Shown: in pieces, positions 1-9,670 of the stretch
Position numbering within the stretch: position 1 is the first letter of the stretch
Layout: every line of letters begins with the position of its first letter
NCBI GenBank assembly: GCA_007644065.1
Contig: VJWN01000007.1
Location: 558,001 to 622,000 of the forward strand
DNA length: 64,000 nucleotides
Direction: 5' to 3'
Origin: Margaritispora aquatica
Lineage: Eukaryota > Ascomycota > Leotiomycetes > Helotiales > Discinellaceae
Translations under genes and position numbers: made by a program
The notes under the pieces: generated by a model
Seen by the model: the letters and a program-made list of their open reading frames with translations, nothing else
What the model was told of the DNA's origin: nothing
Database searches by the model: none

Positions 1-471
1 ATAAGCAAGTGATCCACCAACCAGAAATCGACAGTATCCAAGCGTTTCTCAAAATCGGAGGAAATCACACTCTTTTTCGTCTTTAAAGGATGTTGCTGAT
101 TTCTATCAGCTTTTGAAGTCATCAAGGGCAAAGTAGCGGTGTAAGCTTGCCATAAGTGACCGGAGTGGGTGTAGACTAGTCGCCTAAGAATATTCTGTTT
201 TTCACATAGAACTTCAAAGATCCCTATCATCTAGCAGCTACTAGCAAGAGCTATAAGAGTCGTCAGTCTCATGAAGATTGCTAATGAGATTGTGTGTAGC
301 AAAAAGAATCCTTTAAAACGCTCGGAATCAGCTGCGGCACGAACTGAGAAATCGGCATTTTTAAAATAGGGAGCTGTTGGTGAATGTGTATGAGAACTGA
401 CAGCTTGCTGGGGAGGACCATAGCAACTACTTTATGTCATGTGCGGAGTCGATGATTCTTCTAGATGCATG
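1..471. other. no gene recognised
   Basis: I see no convincing coding frame, RNA gene or repeat here. The stretch lies downstream of the small minus-strand gene that ends at 472 and may hold its 3' UTR. The true 3' end of that gene is uncertain, so a short last exon could also lie here. Confidence 0.4.
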
Positions 472-888
472 TCAGCGATCCCCATTCCTTAGTGACTTGG
501 AATTCAACGGAAGCTCACCAAAGAGCGTTGGTAATCGAACGACATCATTCACAAGCGTTTCTCTATCTGATTCAACCCGCTTGTTGTTTTCCTTCTCCTT
601 TCCATGGAGCTCAGATGCCGTGAACCTGGAGCAACCAGCGAGAATGCTAATGAACTTGTCTGAAGCTACAGTGTTTGCACCGCATATTACCGTACCCTTG
701 GGTAATGGAGTGGAGAACTGCTCCAAGGTACTCCCTTCTTTATCTCGAGTTGTGTGTGACTCAGCGTCAGAATCGTCAGAGTGGTCGGGCGTGGTAGCCT
801 GAATGCGCTGCGATCGTGCCAGACCTCGTCGAGGTTGGCGCACAGTGGACTTGGCCGTGGGATCAGATGTACGAAGAGATGAAGACAT
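472..888 (-). CDS. small basic/acidic hypothetical protein, copy A of a two-gene family
   Basis: A 138-residue frame from an ATG at 888. No known domain is recognised. The N-terminal part has a basic patch (QPRRGLARSQRI) followed by an acidic Ser/Asp stretch (SDDSDAES), then a TPLPKG motif and a FTASEL motif. The same order of motifs (QPRRRLQRSQRI, DSDTEE, NPLPKG, LTSAEL) occurs in the gene at 2411-2926 on the same strand, so the two are paralogues. The homology also exists at DNA level: the 12-mer CAACGGAAGCTC is at 505-516 here and at 2561-2572 in the other copy, where it lies in a probable intron. The last codons of this copy may therefore be intronic and its 3' end is uncertain. The basic patch next to an acidic region would suit a nuclear protein, but this is a guess. 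Confidence 0.5.
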   Translation of the reverse strand: MSSSLRTSDPTAKSTVRQPRRGLARSQRIQATTPDHSDDSDAESHTTRDKEGSTLEQFSTPLPKGTVICGANTVASDKFISILAGCSRFTASELHGKEKENNKRVESDRETLVNDVVRLPTLFGELPLNSKSLRNGDR

Positions 889-2410
889 CTTGTGATGGCT
901 AAGAAAAGTATGTATTATCAAGTTTATGGTGATGTGAAGTGAAAATGCTGGAGGATATTCGTGGATTGGTGAGTCCCGGAGTGTAAACAAACTGTCGCGA
1001 CTGAATAATTACGATACCCCCGACTATTGGCTCTGAAAAATTAAGCGATTAACTTGCTGTTGCTGTCAAACTTTTTTTAACAACATATTGACTACGATAT
1101 CAAAGACTGAAAATGGAAGGAGGCTGCTTACCTATAGATGGAAAAAAAGGTTGGAATGCAGAACCGCACCAGCAATCAGACCGATTTGAAGGCTCGTCAG
1201 CTTTGTGATCACGTTTTGAATTGTGCGATACCTGAGATAGCTTTACTTCCAACATAATAGCCATCAGCAAGATACACTAAAGGGTAGCGCGATTCATTCT
1301 CATTGAAGTGTGCAATGTCACTGCCATCCTCAAATGGAAATTTAAGCGAGAACGCTTGTTGCTGTAGAAACTCCACGAAACTTGATGAGAACACGCAGTT
1401 GATGTGACCAAGCAAGTTGGCTATAAGGTAGCTAGATCTCTAAATGTGTGGGCTGATAGCTTGGATTTAATGAGTTCTGCAATGCATATTGTGTTATCGT
1501 CAAGTGACATTCAAGCATACCTTGCTTAGGCTGTATTAACACATGCGATGACCAAAATAAAAACCCGAGAAGTAGAGCATTTGAATCAGCTTCATAACTT
1601 TTGTTACAGAGAATAGTCGAAAATTAAGAGTGTGCCAATTACGATGTTCCAAAAACAGTAAATGTTGACTGATTCACGAGAAGTCCTGCACCTTGAAATA
1701 GGTAAGGGGAGTGTGTCACTTTCAACCAAATAGTGATTAGCATCCAGTAGAGGGATTGAGATATCGGCGCATCAGCACATTAGCCACATCCGTCATGCTG
1801 AGAGAGGCACATGGTTTCACGTAAAGACTTGAAGTGATGATTTCGGGTAGAAGTTTCATTGAAGAAGTGGTTGTCATATCTTAGGCTATGTGTGGGAATC
1901 ATGGGCAAGAAGGTCTTAAAAGACGGGCTAGTCAAGCTCAGAGAAGTAGCTGCCATACCTAGAGAATTCAAAAAGAGACACTTCCACCCCAGTGAGTATA
2001 GCAATCATTGACCATATCATGCCCTGCAATTCATGGTCTATGCTGATACCAAAGATACAACTTCTATATCCGGTGATTCCGCAAAATCTCATCCTCTTTT
2101 AACGATAGATCTGTAGTTCACTTAGTCTCCAGTAATTTAAAAGCGCAGAGAATGAGAACTTGCATTATCGGCACACTCGAATTAATAGTACGTGGTACAG
2201 GCAAAGTACCGTCGATCCAGCGTTTTTAGAAGCAATCGCCAATACTAGTGCTTGTGGAGAGTATAGCCCTGGTTTTATTAGTATTCATCAGCGCAAAGCT
2301 TTGGAAGTAGAAGTGTATCTTAGACGATCGTAGATTTAGATAGTTCGGACTCGTTTGCAGCAACTAGAGGTCTGTTGGTTTCGTCGCAGCGTTCTGGAAG
2401 AACAATATCA
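889..2410. other. intergenic, no gene recognised; shared promoter motif at 982-992
   Basis: This is the upstream region of copy A and the downstream region of copy B. It contains TGTAAACAAAC at 982-992, about 100 bp upstream of the copy A start. The same 11-mer occurs at 3013-3023 upstream of copy B and resembles a forkhead-type site. Short open frames around 1209-1415 and 1780-2004 look like chance: they have no recognisable domain and no splice context. Confidence 0.4.
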
Positions 2411-2926
2411 TTACCAATCGCAAATCTGACTATGATTTACGTTGGCCTCGAAACTCTTAAAAATTTTAAGTACGGAATTCCTACCTTGCTTTCGGACGGA
2501 ACCAGAATTGTTAGAGCTACCGCGGAAACATGATTGTACTGAGTGTAAATTAGTAAGTGCCAACGGAAGCTCCAAGGTCAAGCAGAACTTACAGTTCTTT
2601 GCCAGCAACTCTGTGGTATAAATAGGAGTCGGCTCTACTGACTTAACAAGACTCTGATCCTCTGCTTCCAACTCCGCTTCCAACTCCGCTTCCAACTCCG
2701 CTGATGTAAGTCCGTAGGATATAACTAGCATCTGGAGAGATTTTTTTATAGCCGTTTTATTAGACGATAACGCGACAACACCCTTGGGAAGTGGATTCAG
2801 AGTGTACCCGATATTTGTAATCCCTCCATATTGAGCAGCAAGTTCCTCGGTGTCAGAATCATTTCCATCGGAGACAACAATACGCTGGGAGCGTTGCAGC
2901 CTGCGTCGGGGTTGATAGCGGGGCAT
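2411..2926 (-). CDS. small hypothetical protein, copy B of a two-gene family
   Basis: The frame starts at an ATG at 2926 and carries the motif order of the gene at 472-888: QPRRRLQRSQRI, acidic DSDTEE, NPLPKG and LTSAEL. After LTSAEL three 12-bp units give an ELEA repeat. A clean intron signature (GTAAGT donor, TTACTAAT branch, CAG acceptor) at 2539-2592 would remove 54 nt in frame, giving join 2411-2538, 2593-2926 and 153 residues instead of 171. Copy A begins MSSS about 15 residues further upstream. Here an ATG (MSN...) at a similar distance upstream is in a different frame, so either this copy uses the MPRYQ start or its N-terminus was lost by a frameshift. No function is recognised. Confidence 0.5.
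   Translation of the reverse strand: MPRYQPRRRLQRSQRIVVSDGNDSDTEELAAQYGGITNIGYTLNPLPKGVVALSSNKTAIKKSLQMLVISYGLTSAELEAELEAELEAEDQSLVKSVEPTPIYTTELLAKNCKFCLTLELPLALTNLHSVQSCFRGSSNNSGSVRKQGRNSVLKIFKSFEANVNHSQICDW
2664..2699 (+). repeat. 12-bp tandem repeat, three perfect units, inside copy B
   Basis: Three perfect copies of GCTTCCAACTCC at 2664-2675, 2676-2687 and 2688-2699. On the coding strand each unit adds four residues (ELEA-type). Copy A lacks the expansion, so it arose after the duplication. Confidence 0.9.
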
Positions 2927-4231
2927 TTAATAAGATCGTCAGGTCGAATAGATAGGTCAATGTTGGACATGGTAGAGGTTGTGGATGTTGCTTGTTTTAG
3001 GTTTCGAGAAGATGTAAACAAACGGCGAATTTTCCAAATTGCAAAAATTTGGGTTTGATTATTTTCGATAACTGTCTGTCTAAAGGTTAGCACAAGTTCT
3101 TCTGCCTCTTCAGAATATTACAATGCGATACGATAGAGGTTTGGAAAGTTTGAAGGTCATAAAATGGGCTTACCATAGCTGCGACAGCGTTAGAGTGGCT
3201 AAGAATGGAACCTTGATTCCGGAAAATTAGGGTCGGACACCTGCAGACAAGCGCGGATGCCAAAGGCGATTCTGAAGTCGGTTTTCGAAAAGGCGGAGAC
3301 TATGTAAGCGGTGGGATTTGGGTAAGCGAGTTTTTGGTGTTTTGACATAATTTTGTTTGTTTACTTGCGAATTGGGCAATTGGACGCGCTATGAGAGTCG
3401 GCAAAGCTTTATTTGAACTGAAACTGGGGTGAAGAGTATCAATAGATGTTTTATATATATTAAAGGGCTGATTTGGCTCAGCAATACCTAACATTGTATT
3501 ATTGGTGCCATGAACCCAACTCTAGTCACCAGATGCTGATTGATGAATAGATTTTGGTTCCCGAGCCATAATAGACTCTCTATAAACAAACTCCAATGCC
3601 ACGAACCCATCCGAAACGTCCAACCCTTAAGGTATAAGCTTCACAGATCCAAAACTTTGTCCCTAGTAATCCCAGTTACCCTGTATAGAAATTCGAATAG
3701 AGCTCTGAACACCTATCGCCATGCTACCAATACTCCAATTCCTCATTGCTCAATTGCGCAGTTCAATACACTTGAAGCGCGTTAAAATCATCAGGTGCCT
3801 CCAAACACCGCTGAAGCCAAGTCCTTCCTGAACTTCTCATTCGCTATCCTAACCTTGTAGTTAGATGAATACCGTCTGGTCTTATGTGTTGGGACATCAG
3901 CTGGTGGTAATAATGGGGTGCCAATATTGCTCATCTCCGCGAAAGAGATCTCTTTTATCGTAGGATGAATGTCTATCGCATAATTAGCATGAATTCAAAT
4001 ACACCACTGAGATGAGCCCACATCGATCGCTGTCTGCTTGGACAGGCCTCCTTTTATGGTTCTTGAGAATTGGTTTGACTGCAGCAAGTTAGCAATTGGA
4101 AACAAGACATAAGCTTGATGTTGGTTTACTTACGTTCACGCGCCTCTCGATGCACGGGTAAACACTTCCCTCGTTCTTGCGTGTAAATCAATTCCACTAG
4201 TGCAAACAATCAATTCCAGAACGTAAACTGC
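2927..4231. other. intergenic, no gene recognised
   Basis: This is the promoter side of copy B. It contains TGTAAACAAAC at 3013-3023, about 90 bp upstream of the start, matching the element upstream of copy A. Short frames at 3300-3494 and 3540-3785 have no recognisable features. Nothing else stands out. Confidence 0.4.
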
Positions 4232-4888
4232 TCATGATGATGGGAACTGACCTTCAGATTCTACTCCGTCAAAGTCACTGCTCGGGTTTCCCTCGATATT
4301 CAAACTCAGCTCAGTGATCGCAAGTGTCAAGGCATCAATCTGTTGGCTTTCCTTCGTCATGCCATCGGATGTAGTCGTACAAGTCGTACACCTTCCATAC
4401 GCAAACTTCGTATTTGGTGATTGCGCAACACTTTCAACAGCCGTGAAAGTTTCGCCTACCTCACCAGAACTCTGATACATAGGCCACGTTTGTGTCCTAA
4501 TCGGTGCTGTGGGCACACTGACCACGCCATTACTCCTGGGTGATCTGCTCTTCAGCCTTTTCAAATACTTCGATTCGACCGGTTTCCTCACTTGCTCCTC
4601 CGCAACACCATTCAACGAGATAGTTGGCAGCATTTTCACCTCCACAGCCTTCTCATCCCTGCGCTTTACAACAGGACCATGTAGCCTCACGAAATGCTCA
4701 TCCCGCTGCTTCCTCCTCCTTGCCATCGCAGCCTCGACGCGTGCAGAGCTCTCCTCCTCCCCTAACGCGTCGCAATCCCAGCAGCTTTCTAGCACATCTG
4801 AATGCTTGCACTCGCCACCATTCTCAAGCTGCAAGTCCATGAATTGAAAGTTCGGTCCGGCACAAATATCGCAAACCATCAATGTCAT
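4232..4888 (-). CDS. hypothetical protein with N-terminal Cys pairs
   Basis: A 218-residue frame from an ATG at 4888. The N-terminus holds regularly spaced cysteines (CDIC near residues 6-9, then C-KH, then CWDC near 37-40), suggesting a small zinc-binding module. A basic stretch (MARRRKQRDEHF) follows, and the rest is rich in Ser, Thr and Glu and probably disordered. A second CTTC-like Cys pair lies near residue 170. No known family is recognised. A GTCAGT near 4250 could act as a donor, so a 3' exon cannot be excluded. It lies upstream of and in the same orientation as nothing obvious, with HRQ1 800 bp away on the same strand. Confidence 0.55.
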   Translation of the reverse strand: MTLMVCDICAGPNFQFMDLQLENGGECKHSDVLESCWDCDALGEEESSARVEAAMARRRKQRDEHFVRLHGPVVKRRDEKAVEVKMLPTISLNGVAEEQVRKPVESKYLKRLKSRSPRSNGVVSVPTAPIRTQTWPMYQSSGEVGETFTAVESVAQSPNTKFAYGRCTTCTTTSDGMTKESQQIDALTLAITELSLNIEGNPSSDFDGVESEGQFPSS

Positions 4889-5693
4889 CTCCGTCCGTCC
4901 TCTCAACACCTCGAAAGATTCGTCGTTCCTGACACTCGCACTCGCTGGAGCCTAGACTTAGAACTCAAATTCTCAACGCAACTTGTTAAGCTTGTTTGCA
5001 GTTCAGGTTTAAATTTTTTGTAAAAGCCAACACATAAAACCCCAAGACTCCAGAAAAAAAGACCCCAGAAACAAAAGCAAACAAGCAAACATACGGTTGA
5101 GCTGCAGACTTCCCACAATCAGGTGACAGACACAATCCTGTTGGTGTCGTGTCCTGTCTCGCAATTAAAATTTCGGAGGAACCGAGGCAGCAACAAGACA
5201 GACAGGACAATGGGATTGGAAGGCCTCGTACGATTTTGTGCAGTGCAGCTCGATCGTGTGTCAGAAGCTGCTTGGCGGGTCTGAGTCGACTCGCTAAGAG
5301 CAAAGGGGGCTTACGCGGGTGGGTTAGATGCGGCTTAGTGCGTTTTTCGCTGTCTCAGTGGTGTGATGCGTGGAATGATGGTGGGCTTATAAGGCGCCGG
5401 TGGATTCCTCACGGCATTGCCATGTGCGACGAGAGATGGAGGATCTGGGAAGAACTTCCGTGGCTTCCGGCGTGCTTTTGAAGAATGAAGAGTCTGTGGC
5501 GTGTGGGGGTTGAATTGGGAAAGGCGGGGTAATTACTCAACGTTGTGACAAAGCTGGAGGAAAGGTGAGACATGGGGAGGAACGTTATGTTCTTTTTTAT
5601 GCATTGTTTCTTTTCACAATATGTGTACAGGTTTTGTACAGTACTGTAGTAGTTAGTCGTCAATCATCATCACCCATCACGAACCCACCCTCG
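4889..5693. other. intergenic between the CxxC gene and HRQ1
   Basis: About 800 bp between two minus-strand genes. It should carry the HRQ1 3' UTR and terminator and the promoter of the 4232-4888 gene. A run of A/C-rich sequence lies near 5040-5100. I see no gene here. Confidence 0.4.
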
Positions 5694-8600
5694 CTACCAG
5701 TCCTCCGGTTCAGCCTTGACCCTAACCTCCGTTTCATGACCCTCCCCATCAATCGTAGCCACGATCCTCGTTTTGCCATGACCAGATCCTCTCCCGGACT
5801 CCACCACGTTAATCATTCTGCCTCTAGGCAAGACCGGCTGAGCCAGGACCACCGTCTCAATACCAGCAGGGCTGAACTCTTCAGGACCCATGGGCAGAGC
5901 ATCGACGTCAATCTCCATTCCAAGTAGTGCTTTCAGAATGACCTCACTACCAGCCTTGCTCATCACTTCGTTTGCATGCTTGCACTGTTCGCTTGTCACG
6001 CATTCTATACAACCCTCGTGACAGTGACAAGCTTCTACTCGCCTGACAGCTTGTTTGAGCAGCAAATCAATGAATTCGAATGCCTTAGTGCTGATTCCAG
6101 AGCCGCCTGCTCCACCCTTGGCATCGTAGAACGTCAAGCGAGCGGGACGTTTGCGAGAGCTTTCTTTCTGAGCGAACTCTTTAATTCCGATCTTACACTC
6201 TGTGCGCACATCGCCTGGCATGCTGACCACAAAGTTGGGCATCAAACTCAAGACTGCATGTTCAGCAGCATGAATGGCACCAGCAACATTGAGGCGTCGC
6301 TCAACCAAAATTTCAAGAGCCAGCTTAGGTACATCGAGCCACATTCCTTTGCTGAAGAGAATGATTGGAGGATTATCGACCTGGACTGCATCCAAAATCC
6401 TGCGTTTTTTGTCGACCTTGAAGAACCCGAAGACCGTCTGCTGGATCTTAATCTGGCCATAGAATGCACGCGAAAGTGATTTGGGAATTTTACGGATTGC
6501 TTCTGTCTCAATTGGATCGATATCCGTGAAGTCACGCTGTTGAGTCGTCCAGTCTACTTTGACCAGCTCTACCTTGGCTATCTTTCGCTCCGGATTGAAC
6601 TCTTTGACCAGGTATGTATTGCCCTGATGCAGGAATATGCCTCCATCATACAAGGTGAAGAATGCTCGTGATGCCTCCAGCTCCTCCAAGACGATATTTT
6701 TGCCATGAGTGGTATCCACGATGGCGAAGTGATCCTCTTCTGTGTCACGAATCGAGACAAATTTCGACGGCACAGGTCTGAAGCGGTCGTGACAATGAAA
6801 GAAACCAAGTTCGTCCTTACTCAGACGCTCTTCAACAATCTCTTTCAGATTCTTGCCAAAATATTGAGCATCCTCATCCGCACGTATCGGCATTTCGTAT
6901 GCTGCACACTGGATATGGCCTTCTAACACAAGCATATTCTGTAAATCCACCTGCAGCTCGCAGTTCGGCTTAGTGAATATCTCGTCTGGGTTCTGCATGT
7001 AGTACTGATCGGTAGGGAAACAGTCTCCGACCAAAACAGAAAGCGAGTCCTTATTTCTTCGTCCAGCACGCCCACTCTGTTGTCGCAAATTTGCAATACT
7101 GTAGGGGAAGCCGACTGTGATGACTGCGTCTAAACTGCCAATATCAACACCCAATTCAAGCGCTGTGGTAGCCACAATACCCATAAGCTTCCCGTCAAAC
7201 ATCTCGCTTTCGATTCTCCGCCGGTCTTGTGGTGTATAACCACCTCTGTATCCCATCACTCGAGCCATGCACTCTGACCGCTCTAACGTCGCTAATTCTG
7301 ACTTCACAGCACCAACGAGAGCTTCACAACCCTTCCTAATCCGACAGAATGCAATCACACGAACACCTCGTAGTATGAGTTGGCAAAACAACCTTGCTGC
7401 TTCAGCCATGGTGTCTCCCCTTCCGCTAGCAGGATCGCTGGGATCTTTAAATGGAGTATTCCAGCATAAGAACTCTTTCCTGCCTGACGGCGAGCCATCA
7501 AAGTCTGTCATCTTTACATCTTCAATTCCGAAGATGGTCTTGAAATGATCCACAGGATTAGCAACAGTTGCAGAGCAAGAAATGAACTTTATATGACGGT
7601 TTCCCACCGCTGCACATATCCTCCGCAAGCGTCGCATGATGAGAGCGACATGAGATCCAAAGAGACCATTGTAGACATGGATCTCATCCACAACGACATA
7701 CTTCAGATTCTGTAGGAAGGTCCGCCATTTGTCTTCCTGCGGAAGGATTGTGATATGGAGCATATCAGGATTTGTGAATATGATTCTCCCCTCCTCCCGG
7801 ATCAAATTCCTATCTTTCATATCCGTGTCTCCGTCAAAAGTCTCAACAATTGTATCTTCCAGGCCAGTCATGAACCGCATCATCTCCTTCAGACTTCGCC
7901 TCTGATCTTGCGCGAGAGCCTTGGTTGGGAATATGTACATAGCTCTCGTGTTTTGGTCTCGCTCCAGCTCATGCAGAACAGGTATTTGATAGATGAGAGA
8001 TTTTCCCGAGCTGGTGGATGTAGAGACAATGACATGATGACCGTCGTGGAGGTTATTGATTGCTTCCGCTTGGTGAGCATATAACTGTGTGATGTTCTTG
8101 GTGTTATACAGAGCGTTTACCAGATCTTGACTGAGCTGGAAGTTCAGATCACCGTATATTGCTTCCTGAGGATCGAAGACTCGGTGGCCATCTGGAACAA
8201 TTTGACCCGTGTACCACTCAATGTCCTTGATTTCGGTGACGATCTCGGAAATGGACTTACGATCTTTCGGGATGGTTTTAGGAAGGGTGCTCAAATCAGG
8301 TTTGGGCGTTGTGCTGCGAGAAAAGGTAGGTTCTGGAATAAATGCTTCGGATTCCATCTTCAATGTTTCTTCGGGATTTGTATTCTCGGCCTCGCATCGA
8401 TTTAGGAAAGCATTGACTGCACTCGTGAACTTGGTATTCCGTTTCTCGATCAGATTCATTAGCTGCTTCTGACTGTATACGGGCATCTTCAGATCCTCAT
8501 TTCTCAACTTTCTCGTCGCCTTGACTGCCTCGCCGGTCTTATTATCCTGGACTTGCCTCTTCAAATCTCCATCCACGAATTCGAAGAACAGCACTTCCTT

Positions 8601-9224
8601 TCCGTCCCCAATATTGTCTCCATGTCCCAGGCCCTGCGTGCCAGTGATGCCACCCACCGACGCATCTGGCGGAGGTCCAGCATCATGCCAAACTTTGGCT
8701 CTTCCTCCTTTGAAGGTATCGTCCTTTTCCGAGCCCCTAACATCAACCTGCAGCATTGCTTCGTCAACATAGGCAAAGTTCATGCCATTGGGTCGTAATG
8801 CCACAATCTGCGCGACATCCTCTATCTTCAGTTCGTGTTTGATATGCCCTTCGACGGCAGTCTTCAAATTATCAAAGGTGGTCGCGAGATGCTTGCGCGT
8901 AGAGCAGAACGTGAAGACTAAATTGAGAGCTCTGTGAGTCTTCTCGAGGGACTGAAAAGAGGCCGACCAGGGAACTGTGCTGGTGACCGGTGTAGAGAAG
9001 GATGACGCATTTCGTGCTAAAGGAGGAGGCTTCTTTGCGTTCGGTGCACGCCGTGGTGGTTTTGCACCCCCATCATGCGTTTTGGTGGGCACAGTCAAGG
9101 TAGAGCGTTCTGGACCAGCTTCAGAAGAAATCGCATTTGGGTCTTTCTCAATACCTTCAGTATCTGCCCGCTTGCGCTTCTTTACTATATTGTTCGATAC
9201 GGTGGCTGCTTGAAGTTTCGGCAT
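5694..9224 (-). CDS. HRQ1: ATP-dependent 3'-5' DNA helicase Hrq1 (RecQ4-like, DUF1998)
   Basis: An intronless 1176-residue protein. Motifs seen are: helicase motif I STSTSSGKS (about residues 400-408), a DEIH motif II (about 512-515), SCSATVANP motif III, and in the second RecA lobe GVDIGSLDAVI and QQSGRAGRR (motif VI). A C-terminal cysteine cluster (CHCHEGCIECV, about 1064-1080) is the zinc-binding part of the DUF1998/MrfA-like domain. This order is diagnostic of Hrq1, the fungal relative of human RECQ4, which acts in interstrand crosslink repair and telomere maintenance in the nucleus. Length is close to the yeast protein (about 1077) with a longer N-terminal tail that has a basic patch (KKRKRAD) fit for nuclear import. 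The ATG at 9224 is the first in frame. All key motifs are intact. Confidence 0.95.
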   Translation of the reverse strand: MPKLQAATVSNNIVKKRKRADTEGIEKDPNAISSEAGPERSTLTVPTKTHDGGAKPPRRAPNAKKPPPLARNASSFSTPVTSTVPWSASFQSLEKTHRALNLVFTFCSTRKHLATTFDNLKTAVEGHIKHELKIEDVAQIVALRPNGMNFAYVDEAMLQVDVRGSEKDDTFKGGRAKVWHDAGPPPDASVGGITGTQGLGHGDNIGDGKEVLFFEFVDGDLKRQVQDNKTGEAVKATRKLRNEDLKMPVYSQKQLMNLIEKRNTKFTSAVNAFLNRCEAENTNPEETLKMESEAFIPEPTFSRSTTPKPDLSTLPKTIPKDRKSISEIVTEIKDIEWYTGQIVPDGHRVFDPQEAIYGDLNFQLSQDLVNALYNTKNITQLYAHQAEAINNLHDGHHVIVSTSTSSGKSLIYQIPVLHELERDQNTRAMYIFPTKALAQDQRRSLKEMMRFMTGLEDTIVETFDGDTDMKDRNLIREEGRIIFTNPDMLHITILPQEDKWRTFLQNLKYVVVDEIHVYNGLFGSHVALIMRRLRRICAAVGNRHIKFISCSATVANPVDHFKTIFGIEDVKMTDFDGSPSGRKEFLCWNTPFKDPSDPASGRGDTMAEAARLFCQLILRGVRVIAFCRIRKGCEALVGAVKSELATLERSECMARVMGYRGGYTPQDRRRIESEMFDGKLMGIVATTALELGVDIGSLDAVITVGFPYSIANLRQQSGRAGRRNKDSLSVLVGDCFPTDQYYMQNPDEIFTKPNCELQVDLQNMLVLEGHIQCAAYEMPIRADEDAQYFGKNLKEIVEERLSKDELGFFHCHDRFRPVPSKFVSIRDTEEDHFAIVDTTHGKNIVLEELEASRAFFTLYDGGIFLHQGNTYLVKEFNPERKIAKVELVKVDWTTQQRDFTDIDPIETEAIRKIPKSLSRAFYGQIKIQQTVFGFFKVDKKRRILDAVQVDNPPIILFSKGMWLDVPKLALEILVERRLNVAGAIHAAEHAVLSLMPNFVVSMPGDVRTECKIGIKEFAQKESSRKRPARLTFYDAKGGAGGSGISTKAFEFIDLLLKQAVRRVEACHCHEGCIECVTSEQCKHANEVMSKAGSEVILKALLGMEIDVDALPMGPEEFSPAGIETVVLAQPVLPRGRMINVVESGRGSGHGKTRIVATIDGEGHETEVRVKAEPEDW

Positions 9225-9670
9225 TGTCCATACCCCACATTGGAGGCAGTGGATTCTACGGAGCAGAGGACAGGGAGGATCAACGCGACGCTGAGGTCAT
9301 CACTTTACGCCAATTCACGTGATGCAGGAGATTGAGTACCTTACCTTATGCATGGTGCCTTAGTAGGAATGTTAAATTGTTTGCATTTCTCTTTATGTAC
9401 TCCAGATCCATTTTGGTTTTCATGAGCTGCATCATGATCGCGTAGGGACTGTAATGAGAGCACCGATCCCTTGTCCCAATTTCACGTCGCTATGCAGATA
9501 CTCGTAAGTGGTATGTATGTCCAAACTCCTTGTAACGCAACCCCCAAAGTACCTCCATGAATAACCGCCTTCCCCATAAAGAGACCAATGCAATATATGA
9601 GTGTCTAGCACGCAGAAAAAAGGATCCGTGGCATCTTGCCTGTCTATTTCATGGCTAATTCTGGCTCTGC
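9225..9670. other. short intergenic region
   Basis: 446 bp between the HRQ1 start and the stop codon of the Ran-binding protein gene, both on the minus strand. It should hold the HRQ1 promoter and the 3' UTR of its neighbour. Nothing else is recognised. Confidence 0.5.
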
